Source of the DNA: a gamma proteobacterium endosymbiont of Lamellibrachia anaximandri
GTDB taxonomy: Bacteria; Pseudomonadota; Gammaproteobacteria; Chromatiales; Chromatiaceae
Direction of reading: 5' to 3'
Assembly: GCA_016756855.1 (NCBI GenBank)
Contig: JAESPD010000007.1
Span: 39,157-103,156, forward strand
Length of the DNA stretch: 64,000 nucleotides
Part shown: positions 36,176 through 46,577 of the stretch, piece by piece
Layout of the letters: the number at the start of each line of letters is the position of its first letter
How positions within the stretch are numbered: the stretch's first letter is position 1
Translations under genes and position numbers: made by a program
The notes under the pieces: generated by a model
The model's database searches: none
What the model was told of the DNA's origin: nothing
The model's input: the letters and a program-made list of their open reading frames with translations, nothing else

Positions 36176-36558
36176 AACAGATTGCACTCTTGTCGATTTT
36201 GCTGTTTGGACTTTTTGGCTGTCAGGAGATAGATGTTTCCCAGATGTCACCGGAAGAACGAGAGGCAGTCACTTCCCTCGCTTGGCTGAAAAATGCCGAT
36301 GCGGCAAAAGACGCGGATACGGCGATCAAACGTGGAGACCTCAGGCTGATAGCTATGGCGACCCGCAGTCCGACCCTGCCGGGCGTGCCGGTTGAGCCCT
36401 CATCAAAGGCGAAATCGGTATGCGGCATTCGCTATCTTGAGGGATCCACCGATGCGGTCGTCAGTGATCTGCATCTAAAGCTGCTGCAAGAGGCTCAGAA
36501 GTATGCCGAGCAGTATAACCACATCATGTTGAAGCGCTGTTTGAGCCGCTCCAAATAG
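36172..36558 (+). CDS. small lipoprotein of unknown function
   Basis: 128 residues from a GTG overlapping the rhombosortase stop. Lipobox LFGLFGC (Cys17) after a short signal peptide. The mature part has an acidic/polar helix (MSPEEREAVTSLAWLKNADAAKDADTAIKRGD), LRLIAMATRSPTLPGVP, and two further cysteines (VCGIRYLEG..., LKRCLSRSK) that could form a disulfide. No known domain recognised. Tight coupling to the rhombosortase suggests a linked role, which is inference. Confidence 0.8.
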   Translation: MKQIALLSILLFGLFGCQEIDVSQMSPEEREAVTSLAWLKNADAAKDADTAIKRGDLRLIAMATRSPTLPGVPVEPSSKAKSVCGIRYLEGSTDAVVSDLHLKLLQEAQKYAEQYNHIMLKRCLSRSK

Positions 36559-36616
36559 TCCTGTGAACCGTACCATTCTCGATCGATGCGGTTCACAAGT
36601 TCACCGGCATCCTACA

Positions 36617-38731
36617 TCAGGCGTTGCATCTTCTTCGCAGCGCGTAGCCTATACCACCCAAACCGAGCAGCAGCGGCAGCCAGAGCGCCGCGCCACCTCC
36701 ATCCGCAATAGTCACATTGCCACCGGCATCCACGAAGATGGTGCCATGTTCGAGGGCGGAGCCATCTGTTGACTTGCAGGCAGTCCCGGCGGCAGTGATG
36801 CCTGTAACACCGATATCCGCATCCGATAGACTGAAGAAGATATTGCTGCTGCAGGCCACCCGCACACGCCCTCTGGCAACCAACTTACCCGGCAAAGTCA
36901 CCAGTGCCAAGCCATTATTGGGAAATGTTCCGCCTCCGGGTTTCAAATTCAGCGCCACATCATCGATATGGTCACAATGGGTTGAGCCATCGGCACTGAA
37001 AGAGAGCAGACTGATCGTAACCTGTGGGCAACTGCCCCCTGTGCCACCAACCGCCCATTCGATGGTCTGCTGACTACCTCCAACAAAGTTGTTTGCGGAA
37101 TTGAGTACGCCACCATTCACATCGAATGGACCGGCACCACCATCCACTGTCACAACCACATCATCCTCATCCACACCGGAGTTGCCGTCTCGGGCGGTGA
37201 GCCGGAAATTCAGGGTTCTGCCCACCGCAGGCAGGGTTTCACCGATATCCCCTGCAACTCCTGTCAACTGGAGGCTGAGCCGGGGAAGGTTTCGCACCGG
37301 TGTATCTATCGGCAGAAAGGAGCGGAACAGAGGGGAACCTGCATCCATCTGGTCCCACTGGTAGGAGAGGGTATCGAGTTCGGGGTCCAGAGCGGAGCCG
37401 GTCAGGGTAAAAGGCGTGTTTTTTGGAATAGTGAAAGCCGTCCCGGCATTGGCTGTGGGAGCCGTATTGCCGCTGGATACGAGTGTCCCGCAACTGCTGC
37501 CACCGCCCAGAGTGGAAAAAGCCACCATCTGCTCAATGCTCATCCCATGAAAGGTGGCATCCGAATTGTCCTGCAGATTTTCCGCGCCGCAGATACCCGC
37601 GTAGCTCATAATGGTGGAGCCACTGCCAGGCTCAACCGCCGTCGCAGCTATCCGGTTTCCGGCACAAGCACCCGCAGTACCATTGAAGGTATGATCCGCG
37701 CCGAACTGATGACCGATTTCATGGGAGACAAAATCGATATAGAAGGCGTCGCCGGTAGGCGATGACGACCCTGTCACCCCTTCGGCCTTGAAGGCATTGT
37801 CGCAGACGCTCTCAATTACGGCGATACCACCACCACCCGTACTGAAGACATGACCGACGTCGTAATTGGCGCTGCCGATAACCACATCCAGATTGGCCTG
37901 ATTTTGATCCAACATGACGAAACCATCGGAGTTTGTATAGGGATCGGTGGCACCATCCGTATAGATAATCCGGTCATTGCCGGCAACCAGTATGAACTGC
38001 GCCGCAATATCACGCCCATAGATCTGATTGACCCGGTTGATAGTAGTCACCATGGCGGAGAGCGCACTGCTCTTGGTGCCGCCGTGAAACTGGGTATATT
38101 CGCCAGTGGCCGCCAGGGCCAGTCGATAGTTACGACGCTGTCCACTGGTGCGCATGGCTGTGTCGCCATCACTACGCAACGCCGTCTGCTGATCATCCCC
38201 ATGCACGGCGCAGGTAAATCCAGTTTCAGCCCCCATGCCGCGCTGAGCCATGGCGTAGTCACCTTTGTAGTAGGAGCGATAACCGCCGCTCCCATCCGGA
38301 TCGATAAAGACAGTACCAGCGGCCGAGGTGATCATGCCGTGAAACCCCTGCGGGGTCATGTCCAGGCGGCCACTGGCGCCGGAATCATCGATACCATGAA
38401 CCTGATAAGTGGCTATCTCCGGGTAACGTTCCGCCAGTTCCGGTTCCATGATTGGAGACAGTTCAAGTCGAAAGCGCTGCATCGTGCCGTTGGGCATGGG
38501 CAGCTCAAGCTCCGAACCTTGACTGCTGGTGAACTCCAACGGGGCAGCCGCCAGGGCCTGCCGCAGGGCGCCATCATTTGCTTGCAAGGGTCGATAGTAG
38601 CGTGGTTCCGCAGTTATCCCGCGAGCAGCGGTATCCCCAGCCGGAACATCGCTCCAGATAGAGGCAGATGCGCTGAAGGGAATCCCCAACATTGCGGTGA
38701 TGATAAAAAAACGTGATATTCCGGCGCGCAT
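36617..38731 (-). CDS. secreted zinc metalloprotease with GlyGly-CTERM sorting signal
   Basis: 704 residues. Signal peptide (MRAGISRFFIITAMLGIPFSASA), propeptide-like region to about 195, a metzincin catalytic domain with HEIGHQFGADH (337-347, catalytic Glu338) and Met-turn IMSYAGIC (Met375), as in reprolysin-like (M12B-type) proteases, then Ig-like/cadherin-like beta domains (430-650). The last 28 residues (DGGGAALWLPLLLGLGG... RRRCNA) are a GlyGly-CTERM tail: glycines, one hydrophobic helix, arginines. It is the likely substrate of the rhombosortase encoded convergently 440 bases away. Probably exported by type II secretion, as known for other GlyGly-CTERM proteins. Target proteins unknown. 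Confidence 0.93.
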   Translation of the reverse strand: MRAGISRFFIITAMLGIPFSASASIWSDVPAGDTAARGITAEPRYYRPLQANDGALRQALAAAPLEFTSSQGSELELPMPNGTMQRFRLELSPIMEPELAERYPEIATYQVHGIDDSGASGRLDMTPQGFHGMITSAAGTVFIDPDGSGGYRSYYKGDYAMAQRGMGAETGFTCAVHGDDQQTALRSDGDTAMRTSGQRRNYRLALAATGEYTQFHGGTKSSALSAMVTTINRVNQIYGRDIAAQFILVAGNDRIIYTDGATDPYTNSDGFVMLDQNQANLDVVIGSANYDVGHVFSTGGGGIAVIESVCDNAFKAEGVTGSSSPTGDAFYIDFVSHEIGHQFGADHTFNGTAGACAGNRIAATAVEPGSGSTIMSYAGICGAENLQDNSDATFHGMSIEQMVAFSTLGGGSSCGTLVSSGNTAPTANAGTAFTIPKNTPFTLTGSALDPELDTLSYQWDQMDAGSPLFRSFLPIDTPVRNLPRLSLQLTGVAGDIGETLPAVGRTLNFRLTARDGNSGVDEDDVVVTVDGGAGPFDVNGGVLNSANNFVGGSQQTIEWAVGGTGGSCPQVTISLLSFSADGSTHCDHIDDVALNLKPGGGTFPNNGLALVTLPGKLVARGRVRVACSSNIFFSLSDADIGVTGITAAGTACKSTDGSALEHGTIFVDAGGNVTIADGGGAALWLPLLLGLGGIGYALRRRCNA

Positions 38732-38797
38732 GCAACCCGTCTCCGGTTAGTTAGTCTCTATTGGATGTAATTCCCCACAGCTGGCTGTGAAGCTTTT

Positions 38798-38939
38798 GTA
38801 GGGGCAGCGCCCCGCTTGATCATGCCTACATCTTAAAAACAGCGATCTAATGTAGGCCGGTTCAAGCAGAGCGGAACCGGCAACCGCATAGGCGCTGTCA
38901 ATCCAACACGCCCGATCCGCTACGCTTGATCGAGCCTAC
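38798..38939. repeat. GTAGGGGC hairpin and paired REP/BIME-like element
   Basis: 38798-38829 is gtaggggcagcgcccc... ending atgcctac. 38852-38939 is the GGTTC arm (gtaggccggttcaagcagagcgg...) followed by the CGATC arm ending gagcctac. It lies between the metalloprotease start and the gatB end. Confidence 0.8.
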
Positions 38940-38975
38940 ATTTTTTACCCAAATCACTGAACCTTTCCTTAACGA

Positions 38976-40409
38976 TCAGCCTTTAAGTTTCTTCAATAGC
39001 AGTTCGTTTACCTGTTCAGGATTGGCTTTGCCTCGGGTCGCTTTCATGACCTGGCCGACAAAGAATCCCAACAACTTCTCCTTGCCCGCCCGAAACTGTT
39101 CAACCTGCTTCGGATTGTTGGCGATGATTTCATCGATAACCGGCTCTATCGCCCCTGTATCGGTAATCTGCTTGAGACCTTTAGCCTCGATCACCATATC
39201 CGCGTCACCCTCGCCGTTCCAGATCGCCTCGAAGACCTGCTTCGCGATCTTGCCAGAGATGGTCTTGTCGGCGATGCGTACCAGCAGCCCTCCCATCTGT
39301 ACCGGGCTCACCGGAGAATCTGACAGGTTCAATCCCGCTTTGTTCAAGGCGCCACCCAACTCCATGGTTACCCAGTTGGCAGCTGCCTTGGTTTCACCAC
39401 CCGCCTTGACCACCGCTTCGTAGTAGTCCGCCAATGGGCGGCTTGCAGTCAGTGCCTTCGCCTCTTTTTCACCCAGCGCATACTCTTGAATGAAACGCTG
39501 CAGCTTGGCGCCAGGCAGTTCCGGCATCTCATCCCGGATCTGCTCCAGCAGCGACTCGTCGATCTCCACCGGCAGCAGATCAGGATCGGGGAAGTAACGG
39601 TAGTCGTTCGCCTCCTCCTTGCTGCGCATGGAGCGGGTCTCATCCCTGTCGGCATCGTAGAGACGGGTCTCCTGCACGATCCTGCCGCCACCCTCGACCA
39701 CATCGATCTGGCGCTCCAGCTCATAGTTGAGGGCGCGTTCCAGAAAGCGGAAGGAGTTGATGTTCTTCAGCTCTGTACGGGTACCGAACGCTTCCTGACC
39801 ATAGGGACGAATGGAGAGGTTCGCGTCCACCCGGAAAGAACCCTCCTGCATATTGCCGTCGCAGATGCCGAGATAGACCACCAGTTGGTGAATCTTGCGG
39901 GCATAGGCCACCGCCTCCTTGATGGAGCGCATATCTGGCTCGGAGACGATTTCCAAGAGCGGCGTTCCTGCACGGTTGAGGTCGATGCCGCTCAAACCGT
40001 GGAAGTCCTCATGCAGCGACTTGCCCGCATCCTCCTCCAGATGCGCGCGGGTGATGCCGATCACTTTCGACTCGCCGTTTTCCAGCTCGACGGTCAACTC
40101 GCCCTTGCCCACGATTGGCAATTCAAACTGGCTGATCTGATAACCCTTTGGCAAATCAGGATAGAAGTAGTTTTTCCGCGCAAATACTGAACGCCTGCCA
40201 ATTTCAGCGCCAACTGCGACACCAAATTTAAGGGCGCAGTTTACCGCCTCCCGGTTCAGCACCGGCAACACGCCGGGGAAGGCCAGATCCACATTGCAGG
40301 CCTGGGTGTTGGGCGCTGCACCATAGGCCGTGGAGGCCCCGGAGAAGATCTTCGATTTTGTGGCCAGTTGGGTATGAACTTCCAACCCGATGACGGTTTC
40401 CCACTGCAT
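38976..40409 (-). CDS. gatB: aspartyl/glutamyl-tRNA amidotransferase subunit B
   Basis: 477 residues. N-terminal kinase/cradle domain starting [25 protein letters not shown] and containing [21 protein letters not shown]-terminal Yqey-like tail domain ([27 protein letters not shown]) that binds the tRNA elbow. With GatA and GatC it converts Glu-tRNA(Gln) and/or Asp-tRNA(Asn) to the amidated form. Gene order gatC-gatA-gatB on the minus strand, with a repeat element between gatA and gatB. Confidence 0.97.
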   Translation of the reverse strand: MQWETVIGLEVHTQLATKSKIFSGASTAYGAAPNTQACNVDLAFPGVLPVLNREAVNCALKFGVAVGAEIGRRSVFARKNYFYPDLPKGYQISQFELPIVGKGELTVELENGESKVIGITRAHLEEDAGKSLHEDFHGLSGIDLNRAGTPLLEIVSEPDMRSIKEAVAYARKIHQLVVYLGICDGNMQEGSFRVDANLSIRPYGQEAFGTRTELKNINSFRFLERALNYELERQIDVVEGGGRIVQETRLYDADRDETRSMRSKEEANDYRYFPDPDLLPVEIDESLLEQIRDEMPELPGAKLQRFIQEYALGEKEAKALTASRPLADYYEAVVKAGGETKAAANWVTMELGGALNKAGLNLSDSPVSPVQMGGLLVRIADKTISGKIAKQVFEAIWNGEGDADMVIEAKGLKQITDTGAIEPVIDEIIANNPKQVEQFRAGKEKLLGFFVGQVMKATRGKANPEQVNELLLKKLKG

Positions 40410-40452
40410 GGTCTTTACTCTAACTGAAATTATATAAAATACACTGATTCAA

Positions 40453-40539
40453 CGCGCCTGATCCGCTACGCTTGGTCAGGCCTACATCCTGGAGACAGCT
40501 ATCAAATGTAGGCCGGTTCAAGCACAGGGGAACCGGCAA
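40453..40539. repeat. paired REP/BIME-like hairpin element, inverted order
   Basis: CGATC-type arm first (40453-40485, gcgcctgatccgctacg... ending caggcctac), GGTTC-type arm second (40508-40539, gtaggccggttcaagc.. ending ccggcaa). It lies between gatA and gatB inside the operon. Confidence 0.85.
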
Positions 40540-40554
40540 CCACCTGTGAAGGCA

Positions 40555-42006
40555 TCAATAACCTTCCGGCGCCAATTTATGCCAATCTGTCGCCTGTTGG
40601 AGTTTATGGGCGACGTTCAACAGCTTCGCCTCGGCAAAATAGTTGCCGATGAGCTGCAATCCGACCGGCATGCCCTCCACCGGCGCCACCGGCACCGACA
40701 TGCCGGGCAGCCCGGCCAGATTGGCCGCAATGGTATAGATATCGTTGAGGTACATGGTCACCGGATCATCCGCCTTCTCCCCCAGACCAAAAGCGGTGCT
40801 GGGTGTGGAGGGACCCAAAATCACATCGACCTGTTCGAAGGCAGCCTTGAAATCATCGGAGATCAGGTGACGGATCTTCTGCGCCTTCAGGTAGTAGGCG
40901 TCGTAATACCCGGCCGAAAGCGCATAGGTCCCGATCATGATGCGCCGCTTTACCTCTTCTCCAAACCCCTCGCCTCTGGAACGTTTATAGAGGTCCTCCA
41001 GATCCCTGGGATCTTCACAGCGATAGCCATAGCGAACGCCGTCGAAGCGGGAGAGATTGGAAGAGCACTCGGCAGGTGCGACCACATAGTAGGTGGGCAC
41101 CGCCAGATGGGTGTTGGGCAGGCTGATCTCCACCACCTGGGCACCCAGTTTGCGGTACTCCTCGATGGCGGCCTCTACAGATGCCGCCACCCCTGCATCC
41201 AGACCTTCTCCAAAATACTCCTTCGGCAGACCAATCTTCAACCCCTGCAGGGAGTCGTTCAGACCCGCAGAAAAATCGGGTAGCGGCTCCTCAGCACTGG
41301 TAGAGTCTTTCGCATCGAAACCGGCCATGGCCTGCAGCATCAGCGCCGCATCCTCGGCGCTACGGGTCATAGGTCCGCCCTGGTCGAGGCTCGAAGCGAA
41401 GGCGATCATGCCGTAACGGGAGACCCGACCGTAGGTGGGTTTCAGCCCGGTAATGCCACAGAGCGCAGCGGGCTGGCGGATGGAACCACCGGTATCGGTA
41501 CCGGTTGCCGCGACCGCCAGACGCGCCGCGACGAGGGCAGCCGAACCACCGGATGAGCCGCCGGGCACACGCTCCCGATCCCAGGGATTGCGCACCGGGC
41601 CGTAGAAACTGGTCTCATTGGAGGAGCCCATGGCGAACTCATCCATATTGGCCTTGCCGAGCATCACCACCCCGGCGGCATTGAGTCGTTCCACCACAGT
41701 GGCGTCGTAGGGCGAGATGAAACTGTCGAGCATGCGGGAGCCGCAACTGGTTTTCACACCCTGGGTACAGAAAATATCCTTCTGTGCGATAGGTATGCCT
41801 GCGAGAGGTCCGGCATAACCCGCACTGATCCGCTGATCAGCCGCTTCCGCAGCCTGAAGGGCGACATCCGGGGTTACCGTGATATAGCAGTTCAAGCCCT
41901 CATCCAGCGAATCGATGCGCTCCAGGAAATGACGAGTCAATTCCACACTGGAAAATTCACCGGCACGCAGGCCCGCGCCCAGTTCCGCGATAGTTTTGTT
42001 ATGCAT
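40555..42006 (-). CDS. gatA: aspartyl/glutamyl-tRNA amidotransferase subunit A
   Basis: 483 residues. Amidase-signature glutaminase with the Ser-cisSer-Lys triad: the lysine in [12 protein letters not shown] and the serines in [34 protein letters not shown]. It releases ammonia from glutamine for GatB. 33 bases separate it from gatC. Confidence 0.97.
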   Translation of the reverse strand: MHNKTIAELGAGLRAGEFSSVELTRHFLERIDSLDEGLNCYITVTPDVALQAAEAADQRISAGYAGPLAGIPIAQKDIFCTQGVKTSCGSRMLDSFISPYDATVVERLNAAGVVMLGKANMDEFAMGSSNETSFYGPVRNPWDRERVPGGSSGGSAALVAARLAVAATGTDTGGSIRQPAALCGITGLKPTYGRVSRYGMIAFASSLDQGGPMTRSAEDAALMLQAMAGFDAKDSTSAEEPLPDFSAGLNDSLQGLKIGLPKEYFGEGLDAGVAASVEAAIEEYRKLGAQVVEISLPNTHLAVPTYYVVAPAECSSNLSRFDGVRYGYRCEDPRDLEDLYKRSRGEGFGEEVKRRIMIGTYALSAGYYDAYYLKAQKIRHLISDDFKAAFEQVDVILGPSTPSTAFGLGEKADDPVTMYLNDIYTIAANLAGLPGMSVPVAPVEGMPVGLQLIGNYFAEAKLLNVAHKLQQATDWHKLAPEGY

Positions 42007-42039
42007 AGTCAGTTATTCCTGCCAAGTGGAACTCATCCA

Positions 42040-42327
42040 CTACTCGATCACCTTGGGCACCAGGTAGAGATCACTCTCAACCTTAGGCGCAATAGCCTGG
42101 AACGCTTCCCGGCGATCCACTTCAGTCACCTCGTCCACCCGCAGGCGCTGAGCCATGTGCAGCGGGTGGGCCATCGGCGTGACATCATCGGTTTCGACGT
42201 CATCCATCTGTGCAACCAGCCCCAGAATATTGGAGAGGTCTGTGGCGTAACCTTCGATCCGGTCCTCGTCCACCGCCATTCTGGCAAGGTGGGCAATTTT
42301 CTCTATGTCAGAACGATCCAACGACAT
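42040..42327 (-). CDS. gatC: aspartyl/glutamyl-tRNA amidotransferase subunit C
   Basis: 95 residues from the ATG at 42327 (MSLDRSDIEKIAHLARMAVDED), the usual length; a longer frame upstream has no family match. AGGA lies about nine bases before. GatC stabilises the GatA-GatB complex. First gene of gatCAB. Confidence 0.95.
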   Translation of the reverse strand: MSLDRSDIEKIAHLARMAVDEDRIEGYATDLSNILGLVAQMDDVETDDVTPMAHPLHMAQRLRVDEVTEVDRREAFQAIAPKVESDLYLVPKVIE

Positions 42328-42484
42328 CCGTCTGATTCCTGTGGTGAAAAACGTGCAAAAAGTTACCACATTTAGGCGTTTCGATATACGGTGGAAAACG
42401 AAAACCACGCTGAAAATCCCCCCAGCAAGGCACCATTTGCAACTCGACTGCATGAAACGGCGCGCTCTATTCCAGGCACTTTAT

Positions 42485-42512
42485 TTGACGATCTGATAAA
42501 TTGGGATATAAT
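42485..42512 (+). promoter_or_regulatory. strong sigma-70 promoter of the nonaheme lipoprotein gene
   Basis: TTGACG (42485-42490), a 16-base spacer and TATAAT (42507-42512). The ATG at 42597 is about 80 bases on, preceded by AAGGA. No operator was recognised. Confidence 0.65.
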
Positions 42513-42596
42513 TCCCACCTATGGACTTCCAAAAGAAGATGTCCCGGATAGTCAAATTGGCAGCCTCCCCGTATCAACCACAAGGAATCAGTCGAT

Positions 42597-45500
42597 ATGA
42601 AAAAATTACAACAAATTGCCATATCCACACTGCTGGCGCTGCTGATCAGCGCCTGTGGGGGCGGAGGAGATGACACGACATCCGGAAGTTCTTCCGCAAC
42701 ACGCAGCGACGAAACCGTCCTTGGCCGGGTGACCGGCTTTGGCAGTGTATATGTCGATGGGGTCGAGTACGAAACAGACAATACCCAAATTACCATCAAT
42801 GGCGTTCCTGCCGATGAGAGCGCATTGAAACTCGGCATGGTGGTGCTGCTGAAAGGCAACTCCGACGGTAGCCATGGAGAGGCCTTCAATATAGATTTCT
42901 CCGATGAGATTCACGGCTTTGTCGACGAGAATCTGACCGCCACCGGCGGCGCACTTCAGGTGATGGGGCAGACTGTTTACAGCGACCCTCTCACCGTTTT
43001 TGAGTCAGCTGTCGCCGGCATCACCACCATTGCTGCCATCCCCCAAGGCGCCATTGTCGAAATCAGTGGTTATCGCAATACGGATAGCGCACTGTTCGCC
43101 ACCCGGATCGAGCTGAAAAAACTCGCCTTGGATCCAGGAGATGAGGTCAGCGTAAAAGGCCGGATCGAGACTCTGGATGAAAATGCCAAACGACTCACCC
43201 TGGGAACTATGGGGGTCGACTACAGTCAGGCGGAGGTCAAGGACATACTGATTGTCGGCAGGTTTTATGAGATCAGCAGCCGTCAGGGCACATCACCCAT
43301 CAGCGGTGATCTGATCGCTGACGAGATCGAAGCGGCAGAAGACGCAGCCGACCAGATCGATAGTGATACAGATGAACAGGTCAAACTAGAAGGCAGAATC
43401 GACACACTCCTCACGGATGACCTGTTTACCCTCAATGGCCTGGAGATTCTGCTCAGTCCGGAAACCGAATTTGAAGATGGCGATCGAGAGCAGCTTACCG
43501 AGAATGCACTGATAAAGATCCGGGGCTATCTCAACGAGCAGGGGCAGGTCAGCGCAGACGAGATCGAGTTTCGCTCCGAGACATACACTGAAATCGAAGG
43601 CATCGTCAGCCAGGTCGACAGCAATAACAGCACCTTGACCATCGGCAATAGTTTGATCCACTACTCCAGTGAAACACTGGTAATAGACGAGTGGAAAGAG
43701 GATCGCAGTTTCAACCTGCAGCAGATCAGGGTCGGAGATGAACTGGAGATCGATACCACGCAGGATGCTTCAGGCAATCTGTTTGCAGTCAAACTGGTCA
43801 GAAAATCCGGGACTGAGGTTGAGACTGATGATGAGGATCAGGCTGAAGGTGGCGGGGACGAAGGCGCAGAGGGAGATGATACTGACGAAGAGGGCTCCTC
43901 TGAGAGCGAAAATGACGACGCAAACACAGGCGTCCCGGGCATCACCGACAGCCACCGCGTCCTGGCCTTCAACGACCTCGGCATGCACTGTGCTTACCTT
44001 GACTACACCACCTTCGTTGTCCTGCCACCCTTCAATGTAATCCGCAGCCAGGTCATCGAGCGTGGCGCCACCCCCCGCATCCTCAGCAGCGCGGAAGTCG
44101 ACGTCGCCTACAAGGCGCAGATGGATGCTGCAGGCTCGATCAACACCACCAGCCAGAACCTGCCGGGATCCGTGCAGAAAACCAACTTCTGGGATATCAA
44201 TCCGGCTAGCGGCAACACCTACGTTTTCGATCTGTTCGGCGGCAACCCCCCGGCGGATGTGGGACTCCTGGGCCAGAGCATGCCCGGCGTCAACGCACCC
44301 TATAGCGCCAACGAGGATCAACCCTTCGGGCACTACGACGCGGACTTCGCCTGGTTCTCAGCAGACGGCGTTCCGATCCTGCCGGTGGATGACGCAGGGC
44401 AGACCAATGCCTACCCGCTGATGCAGGTTACCGCCAGCGACAAGACCAGTGGCCAGGCACTCGCCAGTCTGGACATCGTTTTGCCGGTCGCCTCCGAGGC
44501 GGACTGCCAGAACTGCCATGCTCTGGGGGAGGTCGGCGCCGACAGCAACCGTCGTCCAGAGGTGGATTTCATCTTCCCTGATGATATCAACGACCCCAAC
44601 GATGTACTGCAGGCGGCAAAGGCCAACATCCTGCGTCTCCACGATAACAAACATGGCACCGATATCGATAATCAGCGCCCGGTGCTCTGCGCCGGTTGCC
44701 ACTACTCGGCAGCGCTGGACCTGGCCGGAAACGGCGGGCCTGTCGGCAAGCAGGTGGGCCATGCAATGATGTCCCAAGTGATGCACGGCCACCATGGTGA
44801 GCTGCGGGATCCTGCCACCGATGAGCTGATCTTCCCGGAAAACGGTACTCTGGAAGAGACCTGCTATCAGTGCCATCCCGGCAAGGTTACCAAGTGTCTG
44901 CGCGGCGCCATGGGCGGTGCCGGCATCACCTGCCAGAACTGCCACGGCGGCATGCTGGCAGTGGGCGGTGTATACGACCTTCCGGCCGGCGGCGGTCTCG
45001 ACGGGGCCAATGACGGCACCACTCCGCGCCAGCCCTGGATCGACGAGCCACGCTGCGAATCCTGCCACACCGGTGATTCCAATGATCACTTGGGCGGCGC
45101 CATTCGCCTCAGTCAGACTTGGGAATCAGGGGATCCATCGGCAACTCCCCGTCGCGCAGAGAACAAACGTTTTGCGGAAAACCCGGCCAAACTCTATCGC
45201 AACAGCCTGGGACACGGCGGCGTGGCCTGCGAAGGCTGCCACGGCTCCACCCACGCCATCTGGCCCAATGCAACGCCGGGATCCAACGACAATGTAGCCG
45301 CCGTGCAGTTGCAGGGGCATGCCGGAACCATCAGCGAATGCAGTAGCTGTCACACCACACTGGGCCTCACCCTGGATGGCCCCCACGGCATGCACAATGT
45401 CAACAGCCCTGCCTGGACTGAGGGGCATGAGTCCTTCTACCAGCAGAATCCAGGGAGTTGCCGCGCATGCCACGGTCAGAACCTGGAGGGCACTGCACTC

Positions 45501-45605
45501 TCCCGTACCGCAGCGGACCGCGACCTTCAAACCGACGATAACGGCCCGATCCACCTCGTCAAGGGCACTGAGGTCAGTTGTACCCTGTGCCATGAGAGAC
45601 CCTGA
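42597..45605 (+). CDS. DUF5666-nonaheme cytochrome c fusion lipoprotein
   Basis: 1002 residues. Lipoprotein signal ending LISAC (Cys20). Residues about 40-400 are a chain of beta-rich DUF5666-type modules opening with GRVTGFGSVYVDGVEY; the phrases KLGMVVLLKG, VMGQTV and FATRIELK recur in the lipoprotein at 46570. A highly acidic linker follows (about 405-445). The rest is a cytochrome part: a heme-free stretch (VLAFNDLGMHCAYLDYTTFVVLPPFNVI...) and nine CxxCH heme motifs with first cysteines at 637, 698, 756, 779, 820, 878, 915, 955 and 995. It should be exported by Sec, anchored by lipid in the envelope, and carry electrons across or on the outer membrane. Partners and substrate are unknown. 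It has its own promoter; the DUF6502-type gene follows after 147 bases. Confidence 0.92.
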   Translation: MKKLQQIAISTLLALLISACGGGGDDTTSGSSSATRSDETVLGRVTGFGSVYVDGVEYETDNTQITINGVPADESALKLGMVVLLKGNSDGSHGEAFNIDFSDEIHGFVDENLTATGGALQVMGQTVYSDPLTVFESAVAGITTIAAIPQGAIVEISGYRNTDSALFATRIELKKLALDPGDEVSVKGRIETLDENAKRLTLGTMGVDYSQAEVKDILIVGRFYEISSRQGTSPISGDLIADEIEAAEDAADQIDSDTDEQVKLEGRIDTLLTDDLFTLNGLEILLSPETEFEDGDREQLTENALIKIRGYLNEQGQVSADEIEFRSETYTEIEGIVSQVDSNNSTLTIGNSLIHYSSETLVIDEWKEDRSFNLQQIRVGDELEIDTTQDASGNLFAVKLVRKSGTEVETDDEDQAEGGGDEGAEGDDTDEEGSSESENDDANTGVPGITDSHRVLAFNDLGMHCAYLDYTTFVVLPPFNVIRSQVIERGATPRILSSAEVDVAYKAQMDAAGSINTTSQNLPGSVQKTNFWDINPASGNTYVFDLFGGNPPADVGLLGQSMPGVNAPYSANEDQPFGHYDADFAWFSADGVPILPVDDAGQTNAYPLMQVTASDKTSGQALASLDIVLPVASEADCQNCHALGEVGADSNRRPEVDFIFPDDINDPNDVLQAAKANILRLHDNKHGTDIDNQRPVLCAGCHYSAALDLAGNGGPVGKQVGHAMMSQVMHGHHGELRDPATDELIFPENGTLEETCYQCHPGKVTKCLRGAMGGAGITCQNCHGGMLAVGGVYDLPAGGGLDGANDGTTPRQPWIDEPRCESCHTGDSNDHLGGAIRLSQTWESGDPSATPRRAENKRFAENPAKLYRNSLGHGGVACEGCHGSTHAIWPNATPGSNDNVAAVQLQGHAGTISECSSCHTTLGLTLDGPHGMHNVNSPAWTEGHESFYQQNPGSCRACHGQNLEGTALSRTAADRDLQTDDNGPIHLVKGTEVSCTLCHERP

Positions 45606-45631
45606 TGAAGGATTATTATGAAGAGTATTAC

Positions 45632-45659
45632 TTGACCCGCGCGAAAATGGGATCATAAT
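45632..45659 (+). promoter_or_regulatory. candidate promoter for the DUF6502-DUF5666 pair
   Basis: TTGACC (45632-45637), a 16-base spacer and CATAAT (45654-45659). Between it and the ATG at 45753 lies a small stem (CCAGCCT/AGGCTGG, 45681-45699) without a T run. Suggests the pair can be transcribed apart from the cytochrome gene. Confidence 0.35.
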
Positions 45660-45752
45660 CCCAACAAGACCATGTTCCGACCAGCCTTGCAGAGGCTGGC
45701 CGGGATCTGCGCACTAACGAGATCAGCTAACAATATGGATGTAATCAGTTAG

Positions 45753-46577
45753 ATGTCCAACGAGATCCAGAAAACACTCACAGCCGCCATCCTGAAACTC
45801 CTGCGGCCACTGGTACGCCTGCTGTTACGTAACGGCATGAGCTACGGTGACTTCGCAGATCTCAGCAGATGGGTATTTATGGATGTAGCGGAAAAAGAGT
45901 TCACACTCCCGGGGCGCAAGCAGTCAGTATCGCGTATCTCGGTCATCACCGGCCTCACCCGCAAGGATGTGAGCCGTCTGCAGAAGATAGAGAGACCTGA
46001 CGACTCCGCCATTGCCCAGCAGTACAACCGGGCAGCGAGGGTAATTGCCGGCTGGCTGCGGGACAGCCGCTTCCACACTTCGAAAGGCAAACCGGCTGAA
46101 CTGTCTTTCGATTCCGGGGTCAATAGCTTCACTGAACTGGCGAAAGAGCACAGCGGCGACATCCCGGCCAGGGCCATCCTCGATGAACTGCTCAGGGTGG
46201 GAACGGTCGAGCAGGATAGCAACGGCAACATCCGTCTCCTGATGGAGGCTTTTGTCCCCCGCACCGGCGAGAAGGACAAACTGCATATATTGGGCACCGA
46301 CATCTACCTGCTGCTCTCCACCATCGACCACAATCTGCGGCTGGGTGACTCCGATCCCCGCTTCCAACGCAAGGTGGCCTACGACAACCTGCCGGAGGAG
46401 GCGCTACCCCGTTTCAGGGAGATGAGCGCCAAGAAGGCCCAGGCCCTGCTGATTGAGCTTGACCGTCACCTCTCCGCCCAAGACCGCGACCTCAATCCAA
46501 AGGTCAAAGGCGGCGGTCGCAAACAGGCCGGCATCGGCATCTACTACTTCGAGCAGGACATGACCACAGATGACTGA
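45753..46577 (+). CDS. DUF6502 family protein (predicted regulator)
   Basis: 274 residues, soluble, no signal peptide. The N-terminal part, LKLLRPLVRLLLRNGMSYGDFADLSRWVFMDVAEKEF...SRISVITGLTRKDVSRLQKI, looks like a winged-helix or helix-turn-helix region that ends in a degenerate DNA-recognition helix. The C-terminal part (FREMSAKKAQALLIELDRHLSAQDRDLNPKVKGGGRKQAGIGIYYFEQD) is typical of the family that occurs next to DUF5666 lipoproteins in proteobacteria. Overlaps the following lipoprotein gene by eight bases, so the two are co-translated. A transcriptional role is inferred from the fold only. Confidence 0.85.
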   Translation: MSNEIQKTLTAAILKLLRPLVRLLLRNGMSYGDFADLSRWVFMDVAEKEFTLPGRKQSVSRISVITGLTRKDVSRLQKIERPDDSAIAQQYNRAARVIAGWLRDSRFHTSKGKPAELSFDSGVNSFTELAKEHSGDIPARAILDELLRVGTVEQDSNGNIRLLMEAFVPRTGEKDKLHILGTDIYLLLSTIDHNLRLGDSDPRFQRKVAYDNLPEEALPRFREMSAKKAQALLIELDRHLSAQDRDLNPKVKGGGRKQAGIGIYYFEQDMTTDD

